DNA from: Hypholoma sublateritium FD-334 SS-4
Taxonomy: Eukaryota; Basidiomycota; Agaricomycetes; Agaricales; Strophariaceae
Length of the DNA stretch: 64,000 nt
Assembly: GCA_000827495.1 (NCBI GenBank)
Contig: KN817599.1
Span: 107,976 to 171,975, forward strand
Direction of reading: 5' to 3'
Both the position numbers and the translations under genes were made by a program. Under the pieces are notes generated by a model. That model ran no database searches. It was not told the DNA's origin and worked only from the letters and a program-made list of their open reading frames with translations. The number at the start of each line of letters is the position of its first letter. Positions within the stretch are counted from its first letter, which is position 1. Below are positions 12,537-23,917 of the stretch, in pieces.

Positions 12537-13628
12537 GTGCTCGCAGCTCGATTGACGGTTTGCGTTTGTGTATTTTTTTCTTGTGTCAGTCGAAAGGACT
12601 TGAATTTTATATCTGTAGACTTGCTGTAGACTTGCTGTAGACTTTTTTTTGTGGAGCTATAGGACGCGAATTCTGTAGAATTTGTGTAGAATGCTTAGAA
12701 GATATACACTACATTTGACTGTTTGAAACTGTCAGCGACAAAATCTCTCAAGAAAACCTTTTTCTGAAGGTAAATGCTTCACAAAGTACTTACCTGCCAG
12801 GCTGCGAGTATCAAGCGAGTATTGGTTCAAGACTCCGAGTTGTTTGGCTACGCGTGGTTGGGCGGCCACTGCCGCCGCCGTGGCGCGAGCGACGTGTCCA
12901 CCACCACCGCACTGCGATGCCGTGCGTTGTGCATCGTACCCGTACTCAGGCTGCTCCCATCCTTCCTCGCTTTCGTGAATGTCGCCCACAGCCGTCAATG
13001 GCTCGTAATCGGATCTGGTTCCTCTTGCATTGCCAGGTGGATGATTGCGAACGTGGGTTACGCCCAAGTTACACCATTGGCTGCGCCTCGTACCCAGTTC
13101 ATAGCCGACGAGCGGAGTCTCGGAATCACTGCCCATCTTCAAAGTCTCCACTGTGCGCATGTCCATCCTCCAAAGTCTCTTCTGGGCCTCTGTGTTATTC
13201 CCTTCGTATCTTGGTTCTTTGCGGATTCATGGGTACAAATGGGCCCCGGACCGACGGCTGTGCGATAGCACGACTTTGTCCACGATCGGTAGAAGGACTG
13301 GCCTCCAAGATCCCACTGGTCGTCATCCACCTAAAATTAGCCAAAGAAAACTCAAATAACGAAATTACGCACATGTGCTGGCGCTGCGCGTGAAGATTAT
13401 CCAGCCGGGCGCGGAAATGGTCGTTCGCACCGCATGCTCAGGCTCATCATGCTTGCCGCGGAAAGCCTCCTACACCTCGCCACGTCGTCTGCGCGTTGGG
13501 TCAGGCACGGGCGCTGCGTGCGTTCTAGAAGCATCTGGGCAGAAGCAGACCGTATATGAAGCGTGAAACTATGCGGCGATTCGATTACCTCCTGCCATCC
13601 TCTGCGCAACACCGCGCCCGCTTCCATC
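12537..13628. other. Intergenic with unproven minus-strand reading frames
   Basis: It holds the FunK1-1 3' region, an 11-bp triplicate at 12613-12645 and the phytase promoter. Minus-strand frames at 12732-13166 and 13139-13330 could be joined as exons (a fair GTAAGT donor lies near 12790), but no family is recognisable, so I do not call a gene. Confidence 0.4.
12613..12645 (+). repeat. 11-bp unit repeated three times in the FunK1-1 3' region
   Basis: The unit ctgtagacttg occurs at 12613-12623 and 12624-12634; a third copy from 12635 runs into a T tract. Two further TGTAGA hexamers lie near 12675-12690, so five occur within about 75 bases of the likely 3' UTR. Confidence 0.85.
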
Positions 13629-15280
13629 ATGTTGCTCCCACTTGGCGCAATCGCGCTGCTCTTCTCGCAGATCCATGCGTGCGCCGGATCTGCAGCCCCG
13701 CCAGTCATTACGCAGTTCGCACCTCCGGCTGTGCAGCATTCATGGGCTGCGTACACGCCGTATTTCGCTGTTGAGCCGTACACGCCGCCGCCCGAAGGCT
13801 GCCGCATTGACCAGGTACGCGCCTTCGTTGCTGACTTCAGACTTGGTTACTGAATGCGCACCTAGGTCAACATCGTGAGTTGCTCTGTGTCGTTGCCGTC
13901 TGCGGGAAGTCTCATTGCACCGCACAGCTTCAACGCCATGGCGCACGCTTTCCCACATCCGGCGCGTCAACGGGTATTCTAACCGCGCTCAACAAGCTGC
14001 AATCTGCGACGAGCTTCACGGACCCCCGCCTCGACTTCCTCCGCAACTATACTTACGCGCTTGGAAAGAATGGAGACCTCATTCCCTTTGGCGCATTCCA
14101 GTGAGTATCCGCTATACCAGATCTACGCGTTATCTCATCTGTCCAGGTCCGAGGAAGCGGGAAAGGAGGCATATGCGCGCTATTCGCACCTCGTCTCCCC
14201 GCAGAACCTGCCCTTCGTGCGCGCCTCTTCCGCCGAGCGCACCGTCGACTCCGCGACGAACTGGACCCTCGGTGTGCAGCAGTTCCATCACACGCCCGCC
14301 CCGCAACCTAATCCTCCGTCCCCGCAGGATTCTCAATAGCGAGCAACCATGTGCTCAACCCGCCGCTCGCTGTCGTCCTATCAGAACAGGCAAGAGCCAA
14401 TCTGCCCCTGCCTAGTGCCCCCCGCTTACGTTTGCTTTCCTTTTCCCGTACGCGCGCAGGGCAATGACACGCTCGACGACAGCATGTGCCCCAACGCCGG
14501 GTCGTCCGACGCGCAGACGGGCGTCTGGACCGCGATATACGGCGCGCCGATCGCCGCGCGCCTGAACGCAGCCGCACCAGGCGCGAACCTCACCGCGGCG
14601 GACATCTCTGCGTTCATCCCGATCTGCCCGTTCGAGTCGGCCGCGAAGGACGCGACGAGCCCGTTCTGCGCGCTCTTCACGCCCGCCGAGTTCGCGCAGT
14701 TCGAGTACTTCGGCGACCTGGACAAGTTCTACGGCACCGGGTGAGCGCCGTATTTGCTGCCCCGCAGGATACCTGCTGACGCCGTTCCGCTCCTTGCAGG
14801 TACGGGCAGCCGCTCGGGCGCGTGCAGGGCGTGGGGTACGTCAACGAGCTCCTCGCGCGGCTCACGGGCGCACCCGTGCGCCTCGGCACGCAGGTCAACG
14901 CGACGCTCGACACCGACCCCACGACGTTCCCGCTCAGCCGCGCGCTCTACGCGGACTTCACGCACGACAACCAGATGGCCGCGATCTACGCCGCGCTCGG
15001 CCTCTTCGCGCAGCGCGCGCCGCTCGACCCCGCCGCGCCGGACGCGCGCCGGACGTGGGTCGCGAGCAGGCTGACGCCGTTCAGCGGCCGGATGGTCGTC
15101 GAGCGGCTCGCGTGCGCGGGGGGCGCGCCGCATGTGCGTGTCCTGGTGAACGACGCGCTGCAGCCGCTGGAGTTCTGCGGCAGCGATCGGGACGGGCTGT
15201 GCACGCTCGCGGCGTTCGTCGCGAGCCAGGCGTACGCGCGGGGTAATGGGCTCGGCGATTTCGCGAAGTGTTTCACTTGA
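13629..15280 (+). CDS. Secreted histidine-acid phosphatase, phytase type
   Basis: Exons 13629..13814, 13866..13874, 13928..14100, 14147..14271, 14328..14389, 14460..14740, 14800..15280; 438 aa, the usual length for basidiomycete phytases. These enzymes release phosphate from inositol hexakisphosphate outside the cell through a phosphohistidine. An N-terminal signal peptide (MLLPLGAIALLFSQIHA) is clear. Active-site RHGARFP places the nucleophile at His69, and THDNQM gives the His334-Asp335 proton donor pair. CGSDRDGLCTL near the end and many NxT/NxS sites fit the family. Exon 2 is 9 nt (Val-Asn-Ile). The fifth intron (14390-14459) starts with GCAAGA, a GC-AG intron. The later exons are much richer in G+C than the flanks. 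ATG 13629 is the only in-frame start before the signal peptide. Phytase is favoured over a general acid phosphatase because of strong similarity to basidiomycete phytases along the length. Confidence 0.93.
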
Positions 15281-16210
15281 ATCAAGTACTGCGGGCGGGC
15301 GGGGCGCCGCCGGGGAGACGAGGCTTACGCCGCCCGTGCGTGGTCATGCGTGGTCATGGGCGATGACAGTGCTCGGCGGGCGCGGTGGGACGGAGCTGGA
15401 GCAGGCTGGAGCGCATCATGTGCGCAGTGCTTACTTTTAAGATTCTGATTTGGCGAGAAACGCGACATAAATACACGGGGCACGAGAAGACGGCGGTGTC
15501 CCAATCTGCAATTGAGCGTGGGTGTGTGGGGCTGCATCCGGGCGATTGTGTGTGGGGGGAGAAGCGGTGCGTGTTCGGGGCTGGCTCGCATCGCTGGGAG
15601 CCTGGACGTGCATTCTGGACGCACGCTCCCTTGTTCTCGGATACACGAGTTCCGCTCGTGCGTTCCTGGCCCTTGCCTCCATAACCATTGCTAATCTTGT
15701 ATGTGATCGCCGATGCTTATTTCTCTCTCACTCCCAGGCGCTGACTCTCTTCGTGCGCTAAACCTTCGACGAGGCGCCAGCCGCTGAAAATAGGGGTGGC
15801 TAGAACGCCGTAAGCACATAGTCTGCGCTATAAATACCCGCCTTGGTTATCCCTTGGCCCTCGCAGTGGCGGTCATCCCCAGCGTCGCGTAAGTCGATGT
15901 GAAATTCAGCGTGATTGTCTGTTTATAGACGCGGGGCCCCATGGGGCCCCATGACCCATTTAATAATAAACGGAAGAAGCCGCCCCAAACATACGTGCTG
16001 CGACGCGGAGGACCGAAATACCGCGCGGTGGCGTGTTACGCGGCCACCGCCTGCATAAATACGGCGGCTGGCCAACTAGGCCAGGTGGCTGCCTCGGTTC
16101 GCCTTCTCTGGTCTTGCAGCTCTCGCAGTAACGACCCCCCGCCTGACTTATTCCTCTCCGCTCCGACTCTGTGACCCCTCCTTTAACACTCGTCGAAATA
16201 TCAGTTCAAT
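15281..16210. other. Intergenic, promoter of the acetate-family gene
   Basis: No gene is seen. TATA-like ctataaata lies near 15828 and gcataaata near 16051, 380 and 160 bases before the next ATG. Overlapping short frames at 15.4-15.7 kb on both strands have no family support. Confidence 0.5.
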
Positions 16211-17439
16211 ATGTCTGAGAAGGAAATGGACATTGAGCATATCCAAAACGCGCCGGGCGTCATGCGCGTTGCGCCGCGCCGCCCATCGCGTATAGCCAGC
16301 GGTGGCCCCGCGTGAGTGTCCCGTCCTGCTTCTCAACCGCATTTACTAACGACCTCGACCACCTCACGCTATCGTCCTGAAATATCCTCTTATCACGCCC
16401 CTCCCACGCCGCCGACGCGCGCTGCAGCGGGATCTTCTCGTTCGCCTCGACGACGTTCATCCTCTCGATGTTCAACGTCAACGCGCGTGGGATCACCATC
16501 CCGAACGTCGTCGTCGGCATGGCCATCTTCTCCGGCGGCCTCGTGCAGTTCGTCGCCGGCATGTGGGAGTACCCGCGCGGGAACGTCTTCGGTGCGACCG
16601 GTGCGTGTCTTTTCTTTCTTTCTTTGCTATCGCGCGGGTGCTGCGCATGCACATCGCGCCCGTCAGCCGCACGGCCGCGACGCGGCACGCAAGGACACGC
16701 ACCTGTTTACACAGAACGGTAGCGGGAAGGACAGCGTGACCGGAAGAGTGCATGCCTAGCAGACGCGAACCGCGCCATTTGTCTTTCTTTACTATCGCGC
16801 GTGTGTCCTGCGCAATACGCCTATGTCCACTGTGACGGGCGGGGCGTCAGCCACTCGGACCACCGGCCCGCAGCGCAGCGCAGAGTTCCAACGCCCCGGA
16901 GAGTCGGAGACCACGCGCGCTGACGCGCATCCTCCCCGCAGTATTCGCCTCGTACGGCGCCTTCTGGATGTCCTACGCGACGATCTTCATCCCCAGCTCC
17001 GGCATCCTCGCCGCATATCCGGCCGGCTCGCCCGAGCTCGCGAGCGCGCTCGGGATATACCTCTGCGCGTGGCTCATCATCACCGTGCTCTTCCTGTGCG
17101 TGTACTTCCCCGCTTCAGCGCGTTAGTATTAACGCTTGTACATGCAGCATCCCGTGTCTCTTCCGCAGTGTCGCGTTCGTCGCGGTCCTCACGACCCTCG
17201 CAACTACCTTCGCACTGCTCGCGGGCGCCCAGTTCTCCGGGATGTTGGCGTACGTTCTTCCCAGCTTACCACGCAAATTACAGCTAATATTATTACAATC
17301 CAGAGTGCAAAAGGCCGGAGGCGTCTTTGGCTTGCTCACATGCGCCATCGCCTATTACATTGGCCTCAGCGAGCTCCTCGATGCAGAAAAGAAGCCTCTC
17401 TTCCGGTTGCCCCTCGGCACAATGTATGTCAACGACTAA
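16211..17439 (+). CDS. GPR1/FUN34/YaaH (Ato) family acetate transporter-like membrane protein
   Basis: Exons 16211..16311, 16428..16600, 16942..17095, 17169..17249, 17304..17439; 214 aa, normal for a six-helix Ato protein. The family conducts acetate or succinate, with a debated role in ammonium export, at the plasma membrane. Seen: FSFASTTFILSMFNV in helix 1, VVVGMAIFSGGLVQFVAGM in helix 2, ASYGAFWMSYA with its conserved Tyr-Gly, LGIYLCAWLIITVLFL, LTTLATTFALLAG and the last helix AGGVFGLLTCAIAYYIGL. The family signature NPxPLGLFSF at the mouth of helix 1 reads SGGPAGIFSF here, formed across the first splice junction, so Asn and two other conserved positions are changed. The second intron is 341 nt, far longer than any other in the window, and holds an internal duplication. 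The substrate cannot be told from sequence. Confidence 0.9.
16601..16941 (+). repeat. 341-nt intron with an internal degenerate duplication
   Basis: The block TTTCTTTGCTATCGCGCG at about 16618-16636 recurs as TCTTTCTTTACTATCGCGCG at about 16782-16801. In both copies similar sequence follows for about 20 bases (a CTGCGCA core). The spacing is about 165 bases, roughly half the intron. Confidence 0.6.
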
Positions 17440-17923
17440 TGATGTTAAAGCGCGTATGCTACGTCCATTTATGCTAAGCCTGTTTGTATGCCAATCCAAT
17501 CGCAAGCTTTGTCCTTCATTACACAAACAGTTTTGGATTGCTGGGAATATTAGGTAGGCTAATGACTAGGGTAAAGGATTCCGGTGGGAGTGATGATAGG
17601 ATTGGTCAAGACATACGTGTGTGGCCGCTAACTGGGACCCAGCGCGTGCCGAAAGCGAAAGCGAAAACAACAGAAATCCTAAAAGAAAGCCGTAGGACTG
17701 TGCGATTACTGAACTACTTAGAGTAAATAACGGAAATAACGATGTGATGATAATAATAGAATCGAAGCAATTATTCAACTGAAAACGGGAGAAGAAAAGA
17801 ATTGACGGCCGTCAAAGGAAGGGGGAAGCTCACGGGTAGAATAAACAAGACAGCGAAAAATTGAAATTAAAGTTGACGAGGGACAAACATGAGCTTGCAC
17901 TCCATGGCGGCAGGGAAAATCAC
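17440..17923. other. Convergent 3' ends, no gene
   Basis: The stretch lies between the end of the acetate-family gene (plus) and the end of P450-1 (minus). It should hold two 3' UTRs. I see no further feature. Confidence 0.5.
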
Positions 17924-19873
17924 CTAGACAATCGTTAGCGTGACGCCAGCAAATACAGAACTAATTCTCACAAAGCTATCTTTGATCTCCATGCTTCTCT
18001 CGTTCGTTTCGGCGGGTGCTACGATGTCGAAGTTTTTGACGAAGGCGGCTAACACGACCTTGATCATCATCTGCGCCAGATTCTGACCTCCGCAAATTCT
18101 TGATCCAGTTCCGAACGGCATCATGTACGCCGACATCGTGGCCAGGTCCTCTTCGCTGGTTCCATTACCCTTCAGCCATCGTTCAGGAAGAAACGTTTCA
18201 GGCGAAGGGAATACGGATGGATCCCGATGCATGGACCATGCTTGTGTAGCCACGATCGTACCGGGCGGAAGAGCATACCCCATAAGATCGAATATCTCAT
18301 CAGATGGTCCGTTCTTGGATGTAGAAGCCGGAACCACGCGCTCGAGCAGACTGGGCGCTGCGCCATACACTCGTAGACCTAATGGTTTGAATAGATCGAA
18401 ACAGTAAACAACGGGATGTAGCTCATATCGCTCACCTTCTTTCAAGAATGCACCAAGATAGGGAAGCTGCTGGAGAACGTTGATATCTGGGAGGACCTTG
18501 GAATCAGAGATTGCCTCATCGAGCTCGGCCTGGAGCTTCTTCACGATATCCGGACGACGACTAAGCTCCCAGAACAGATAAGTAGTAGTTATCGACGTTG
18601 TATCCGTTCCAGCCATCCTGATATAAATTGATTAGCCACTCGAATTCAGAAATGCCATTACTATAGGTGCGCACATATGACCAATATGCTCCGAAATAAT
18701 GTCGTGATCGGGCATAGGCTGGAGGGGCGCGTACTGATATTTCATGAGGCGTTGGAGAAGGGACATTTTCTCGGAATCTCCGACTTTGCCGGCGTTTATC
18801 TGCGCCCTCATTTCGTAGACTCGCGCACTGACAAACTAAAAGGTTGCGATCATTAGTAGAGTTTGCGAGAAGAAAATCAGCTAGAAATTACTTCAGCAAG
18901 AATCTTGTCCGAATCGCACATTTGCCGCCATCGGTTGTTAGGGATGCGACAGACAAGGTTCCAGGCCCAGGCGGGGACCGCGCTACGCTGAGGATGTCGA
19001 CATAAATTAGCCAAAATAAAACCCCGACAGTGTTTAAACGTTTACAAGGATGCCGCGCTTTGGGAAGTCGTTTATCGCCGTGGAAAGGGGATCTTCAACG
19101 TCCATGGCCCACTTGCCCACTGCTCCGAGGCGATAACCAAAGGAAGACGAAACGACTATATCAGCCATTAGGTGTCGGAATAAAGTCATGCATTCTACGG
19201 GTGTTTTCCCAGAGAGATTTTCCAGGGTCTGGGCGCAAAAAGGTTACAACGGGGATCTATGGACGGCGACAATACGCACATTAATGATCTCGAACGTGAA
19301 CTCGTGCATTTCCGATTGAAATTGAGAGATGCTAGCATGGGTATAGTGGGGCGCGTATGATTTGCGTCGGATAGAATGGCTTTCGTGATCAAGAGTCGTC
19401 ATACTGCAAAATATAAGCAAAATGATGGATATATGCGCGCATACACGCACGCATGGTCGTTGTCGTTGCTGTCGGGAGTAAGGCGAGTAAGTATATGCAC
19501 GATGCGGGCGGTGGGAGAAGACGTACGTCAATAAACTTTTATAATATGTGCTCTTATCAAACTTGTGCACCGAATACACGTTCCGCGTGGTGGAAATATC
19601 GCGGAACACGATCTTGTTGGGGCCGACGCGAACGACGGGGCCATAGGCGTCGAAGAGCTCCTGGATCGTCTTGCACTGGCGGAGACGGAGGACGTGGGTG
19701 GTGAGCCAGAAATCAGAGACGGCGTAGTACCACGGTCCGGGTATCGCGCTGAGGGGGGAGAGGAGGAGGTTGTAGGTGACGCGGAAGAGGAGGACGGCGA
19801 AGGCGAGCGCGAGCGCGACGAGGGCGGCGTTGTGGACGAGCCAGAGGGCGGGGAGCTGTGTCGCGGGGAACAT
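17924..19873 (-). CDS. Cytochrome P450-1
   Basis: Exons: complement(17924..18378, 18436..18617, 18675..18835, 18892..18987, 19046..19228, 19280..19403, 19527..19873), 515 aa, all in phase. It is a membrane-bound haem monooxygenase; the substrate is unknown. Seen: N-terminal anchor (LVALALAFAVLLFRV), proline hinge PLSAIPGPWY, RRKSYAPHYT in the C helix, I-helix AGTDTTS, K-helix ExxR as KEGLRVY, FLPERW, and haem loop FGTGSRICGG with Cys460 as the iron ligand. All key residues are present, so it should be active. An in-frame ATG also lies at 19912, but a TATA box only 9 bases upstream of that codon makes ATG 19873 the better start. The opening resembles E-group benzoate-hydroxylase- or trichothecene-type fungal P450s; I do not assign a CYP number. 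Confidence 0.93.
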
Positions 19874-19920
19874 GGCGGGAAGATGGGGGGAGAAAGTAGG
19901 GCGAACAAACATGGCGGCTG

Positions 19921-19930
19921 GTATATATAC
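19921..19930 (-). promoter_or_regulatory. TATA box of P450-1
   Basis: GTATATATAC is palindromic and lies 48 bases upstream of ATG 19873 on the minus strand. Its spacing argues for that ATG over the one at 19912. Confidence 0.6.
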
Positions 19931-22900
19931 GGCGGCGGACGAGGGCTGACCAATCCCCAAATGTCGGGGACGCCAATCTGCAGCGCTGCCCCGTACGTCA
20001 CTTCCGGATCGAGCTATCGAGCTGCCGGATCGGGACGCCGCCGCCCCGGCGTCCAGACGCGTCCATCGCGCGCCACTAAATCGCCGGCGTCGCCCCCAAT
20101 GTGCGTCCAAATCGTCTGCAGCGGCCAGCCGCCGCAGCATCCGGCGAGTCCCGCAGCTTCCGCCGATATGCTTTCCGCCCGCCGCCCGCCAGATCGCGGT
20201 CGAAGACCAGAAGCGCCGGCGTTCGCCGCCCACCTGCGCGCAGCGACCCGCCCTGCGCCCGCGCTCTGTCATTTAGCGCCGAGCGCGCACCCTTATCTCA
20301 CCGCCACCAGATTCCGCACGATGCATTCGGCCTGCCAGATCTCCGCACGCCGACGCCGCACGCAGCTGCTAAAACAAATATAGCCTGCGTCGCAAACCTC
20401 GCGGGGCCCGCAATTCCTGTCATGTCACACAAGAAAGGCGCGTCTAGCCCATATTCACTTATTCAGCCCCGCTGCGGCCGCGCGCACAACGGCAGCCAAG
20501 ACCCCCATCGGCGCGCGTGGGCGCGCACCGATGCGCGCCGCACGCTGAGCGCATCTGCGGTCCAATCAAAGCCAGCGTGGCACATGCCCGGATGCAGCGC
20601 GCGTTCGCAGCGGGATCGCGCCGCGCTGTGCCGCGCTTATCAGTCTGCGCTCCCCGCGTTGCGTCTATCAGCGTATCTGCATCACGAAGCGTCCAGCGGC
20701 GATAGCGCGTTCGCGCCCCAACCACCTGCGCAGCGCGCGGTCACAGGGCGCGCACACGCGGGCTCGCGCGTTCTGGCCACGCGGATTGCGTCTGAGGTGT
20801 GCATTCAGCCGGCGTGGGCGCGTCCAGGACGCACGTAGCGCGCATGCATAACGCGCGACAACTGGCGATCGCTTTGCCCAAATAATCGCGTTCGCTGTCA
20901 CCTTGACGCTAGTACGTCAAGCAAGCTGCTGGTGGCACGCTCATCTGGCGATGATCAGCGTCGCAGAGCGTAATATATTTAAGTTCTATGCGTGGCCTGC
21001 ATGCCAGGGGCAGCAGTCACAAACCGCAAGTGCGTATCGTTTTTGTGGGCTGTGTGCGAGTGGGATCAGAGGCGCGCGCTAGAACCCGCGCTGATAGGCC
21101 TAAAGGCACAGATGATGCGTGTCCCAACACTGTCCACCGCGGTGTCTCAGCGTTATGCATCACGGTACTCATGGTCCGTCATTGCGCAACCGCCAGTGCT
21201 CATCTTCCACAGCGGATATCAAGAGCATCTACTAGCGTGCTCCACGCAATGGTCGGCGTCCATTCCTCCGGCTTCAATTTCCAACCACCGAGGTACAAGG
21301 GCTAATAAGTACCATCACATTCATTAACTGCGAAACAGATATCCATCAGGCCATATCTCCTCTCCCCCTTGTCGCCGCATTCAACCCAGCGCCGATCCCC
21401 AGTATGCCCATCCGCCATCGCGCTGCAATCGCGGTGGTCTCTTATGGGGTACTGTAAAATTTACCCGTCGAAATCTTAACTAAGTCAGCCACATATGCTG
21501 TCAAGATCCAGTGGGCACTTGCGCAGGGATCACAATCGCCAAGCCGGCGGCGAAGTGCAGAACTGAGGATAAACATACACTTCCCCAACGATCACGCACA
21601 CTTAGAGTGCGCGTTGGACATGATATGACGCGGTGGCGGCGCGAGGGACCTTCGACCAGGTCCGACCGCCGTGTGGGCGCGCGTAGGTTGGTGGTTGTGA
21701 AAAGAGGCTTTCATCACCTCTGTTCACCATATATGGGAAGTGATGGTACACTTTGGGTCAAGCTGTGCTGCACAGCTATCGGGATGGTGACGGCGATAAC
21801 AAATGAGCAGTCAGGTGCCGTAAAGACATATGAGCGCTTGAGCGCCTGGGCCCTGATTCCATTACTCCTTTTGATATTCTGCTCATGGACGCTACATCCA
21901 CTGAGCATTCGACGTTCAAAGAATTCAAGTTTGACGGGCGACAAGGTGCGCCCCGCGGGTCACCAAGCTCTAGCAGCACATGCATCAGCACAAGTTCCGG
22001 GCCATGGTCCACTATCTGGAGCATAACACAGTCTTGGTAGCCCGCTCAAACAGCCAGTCCACCCATCGAGCAGAAATAGACGATGCTAAAATGGTGCCAA
22101 ATGGCTTGGCACGGGTGATCAGGCCCAGGACTGCCGTTAGAAAATCTACTGCAGCTTAACTTTAGCTTTATTAGAGATGTCCATCGTGACATAAGTATTA
22201 GCATTGGCTTCCTAGAATTAGCTTCCTGGCACGTCGGGGAAACAGCCTTGAATCAACCAATGTATGAGGTTGCTGGCCTCGGGCAATATACCGACGGTGT
22301 GCTCCTCAAGGGCAGGCGCAATACAATCAATATAATCTAGTGGGCAGGCCGAAGGTATCAGTAAATTTACCATGTCCAATTGAATGGTACATCTCAACAT
22401 CGCTGGACACGGACGCGCCGCATCGCACATGCCCCGAGTCATACCGATTCGTATACACAATATTGCATACGATTAGCATACAAAATCAATCTCAATAGGT
22501 CTCCTCGCGCACGCCAGCTTCCCATAGATCCGCGCCAAATGAATACAACGAACCCCACCCTCCATCTCGCCATCTGCCCGCCACCGCCCCTAGCGCCAGC
22601 CGCGCAGATACGTCGAGGCACGCGCACGCGCCCCCGCACAGCCCACCGCCGCTGCGCAGCGGCGCGCCTTGTTCTCCGCGCCGCGCAGGCCGCCTTCGCG
22701 CGCTAGAACCAGCGATAAGCTCCGCGCGCCATTAACCTACGCAGGGGCATCGGGATTCGCGCGCCGGGCGTATCGTGATCGCCCGAGCGTGCGCGACAGC
22801 GCGATTTATTGAGCCTGCGCGGGGACGATCACGATCGGCGGCGCGTGTCCGTGGGCTCGCTCCCGGGTCTGAATGTGCGACGGTGCTGTGTATGTGCACG

Positions 22901-23917
22901 CCTCGACCGAGCGCGCTGTGCGCGTAGACATCAGGATGGCATCACGATCGCTGGCTCGGCGGGGGCTTCCCGATGCCGGCGGCGAAGCCTCCCTGGGGGC
23001 GCCATCTGAGGGCGGCGCCGCCACTTCCCGTTCATTATGCGTACCGCAACGTATGTTGCGGCGGGGGCGCTGTGGGCCGTCGTCCCGTGCACTTGTTCCC
23101 AATGGGCCACAGGCGAGAGAGCGGGGGTGTCGGTGTCTAGAGGGTAGTGTTAGTGCCCATAGCATCCTTGAGATTCTCGTACCACCTTGATCTGTTGGGT
23201 TTGAACGTAAAGATCGGTGCGAATGGAAGCTGTGCGTCATCTTTTGAGATGTACTGCGTTGTTTATTGAAACAGGCTGCTGTTGGACCTTTAGATGATCA
23301 AATGTTGAAGCAAGCGTATCAACTTTTTTTCAAACCTGATATCTCCCGACGAAATGTATCTCAATCATGTCGAGAATAATTTATTTTGATTGATTCAGTC
23401 GACCAATGGAGGGAATCTGGGACATAGAGTACATCCGAAATGCCTACAAGCGTATTTCTTGACCATTATATTTTCTATATTTAGATTATCCCGAATCACA
23501 GTCCACGTTCATCCTATCCCCCAGCGAAATATTGCACCGTTCGATTTTGCAGTTCTGCCAGACCATTATTCAAGACCTGGCCTATTCGCAAAGGCGAAAT
23601 GCATCAACGAAACGGGTAAGCGCTGGACGTTGAACGGGCAAACAACCGCCGCGGGATCCGACATTGGCGGATGGTGACCCGGGCCACATGCCGCCGCGGC
23701 GTATGTACGCGCACAGGAATGCCGTGGCCCATCTGGACTTGTGCCGACCGTGGGTCCTTATATTAACGCGTCCTTACTTTTCCTCTCACCACCGTGATCG
23801 CTCCTGATATTTCCACTGCGGCCAAAGCCCAACTCACGCGCCCGCCACCCGGGAGTAATACTTGTACCACACCGCTCACGCAAACTCACTCATAACCAAT
23901 TTACTGACCTCACCGTC
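19931..23917. other. About 4 kb without a recognisable gene
   Basis: The first 900 bases are very rich in GCGC and CpG and carry overlapping open frames in several phases (for example 20101-20838), as expected of GC-rich noncoding DNA. 20.9-23.8 kb is mixed in composition, with short frames only. No splice-linked family match was found on either strand. The last 100 bases should hold the promoter of the gene at 23918. Confidence 0.5.

Noticed and set aside
12732..13330. Two minus-strand frames that might be exons of a gene between FunK1-1 and the phytase
   Set aside because: One donor near 12790 is good, but I could not find a consistent start, end or family. They overlap the phytase promoter.
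20101..20838. Plus-strand open frame of 245 codons
   Set aside because: It sits in GC/CpG-rich DNA where several frames are open at once, is Ala/Arg/Pro-biased and has no family resemblance or splice logic.
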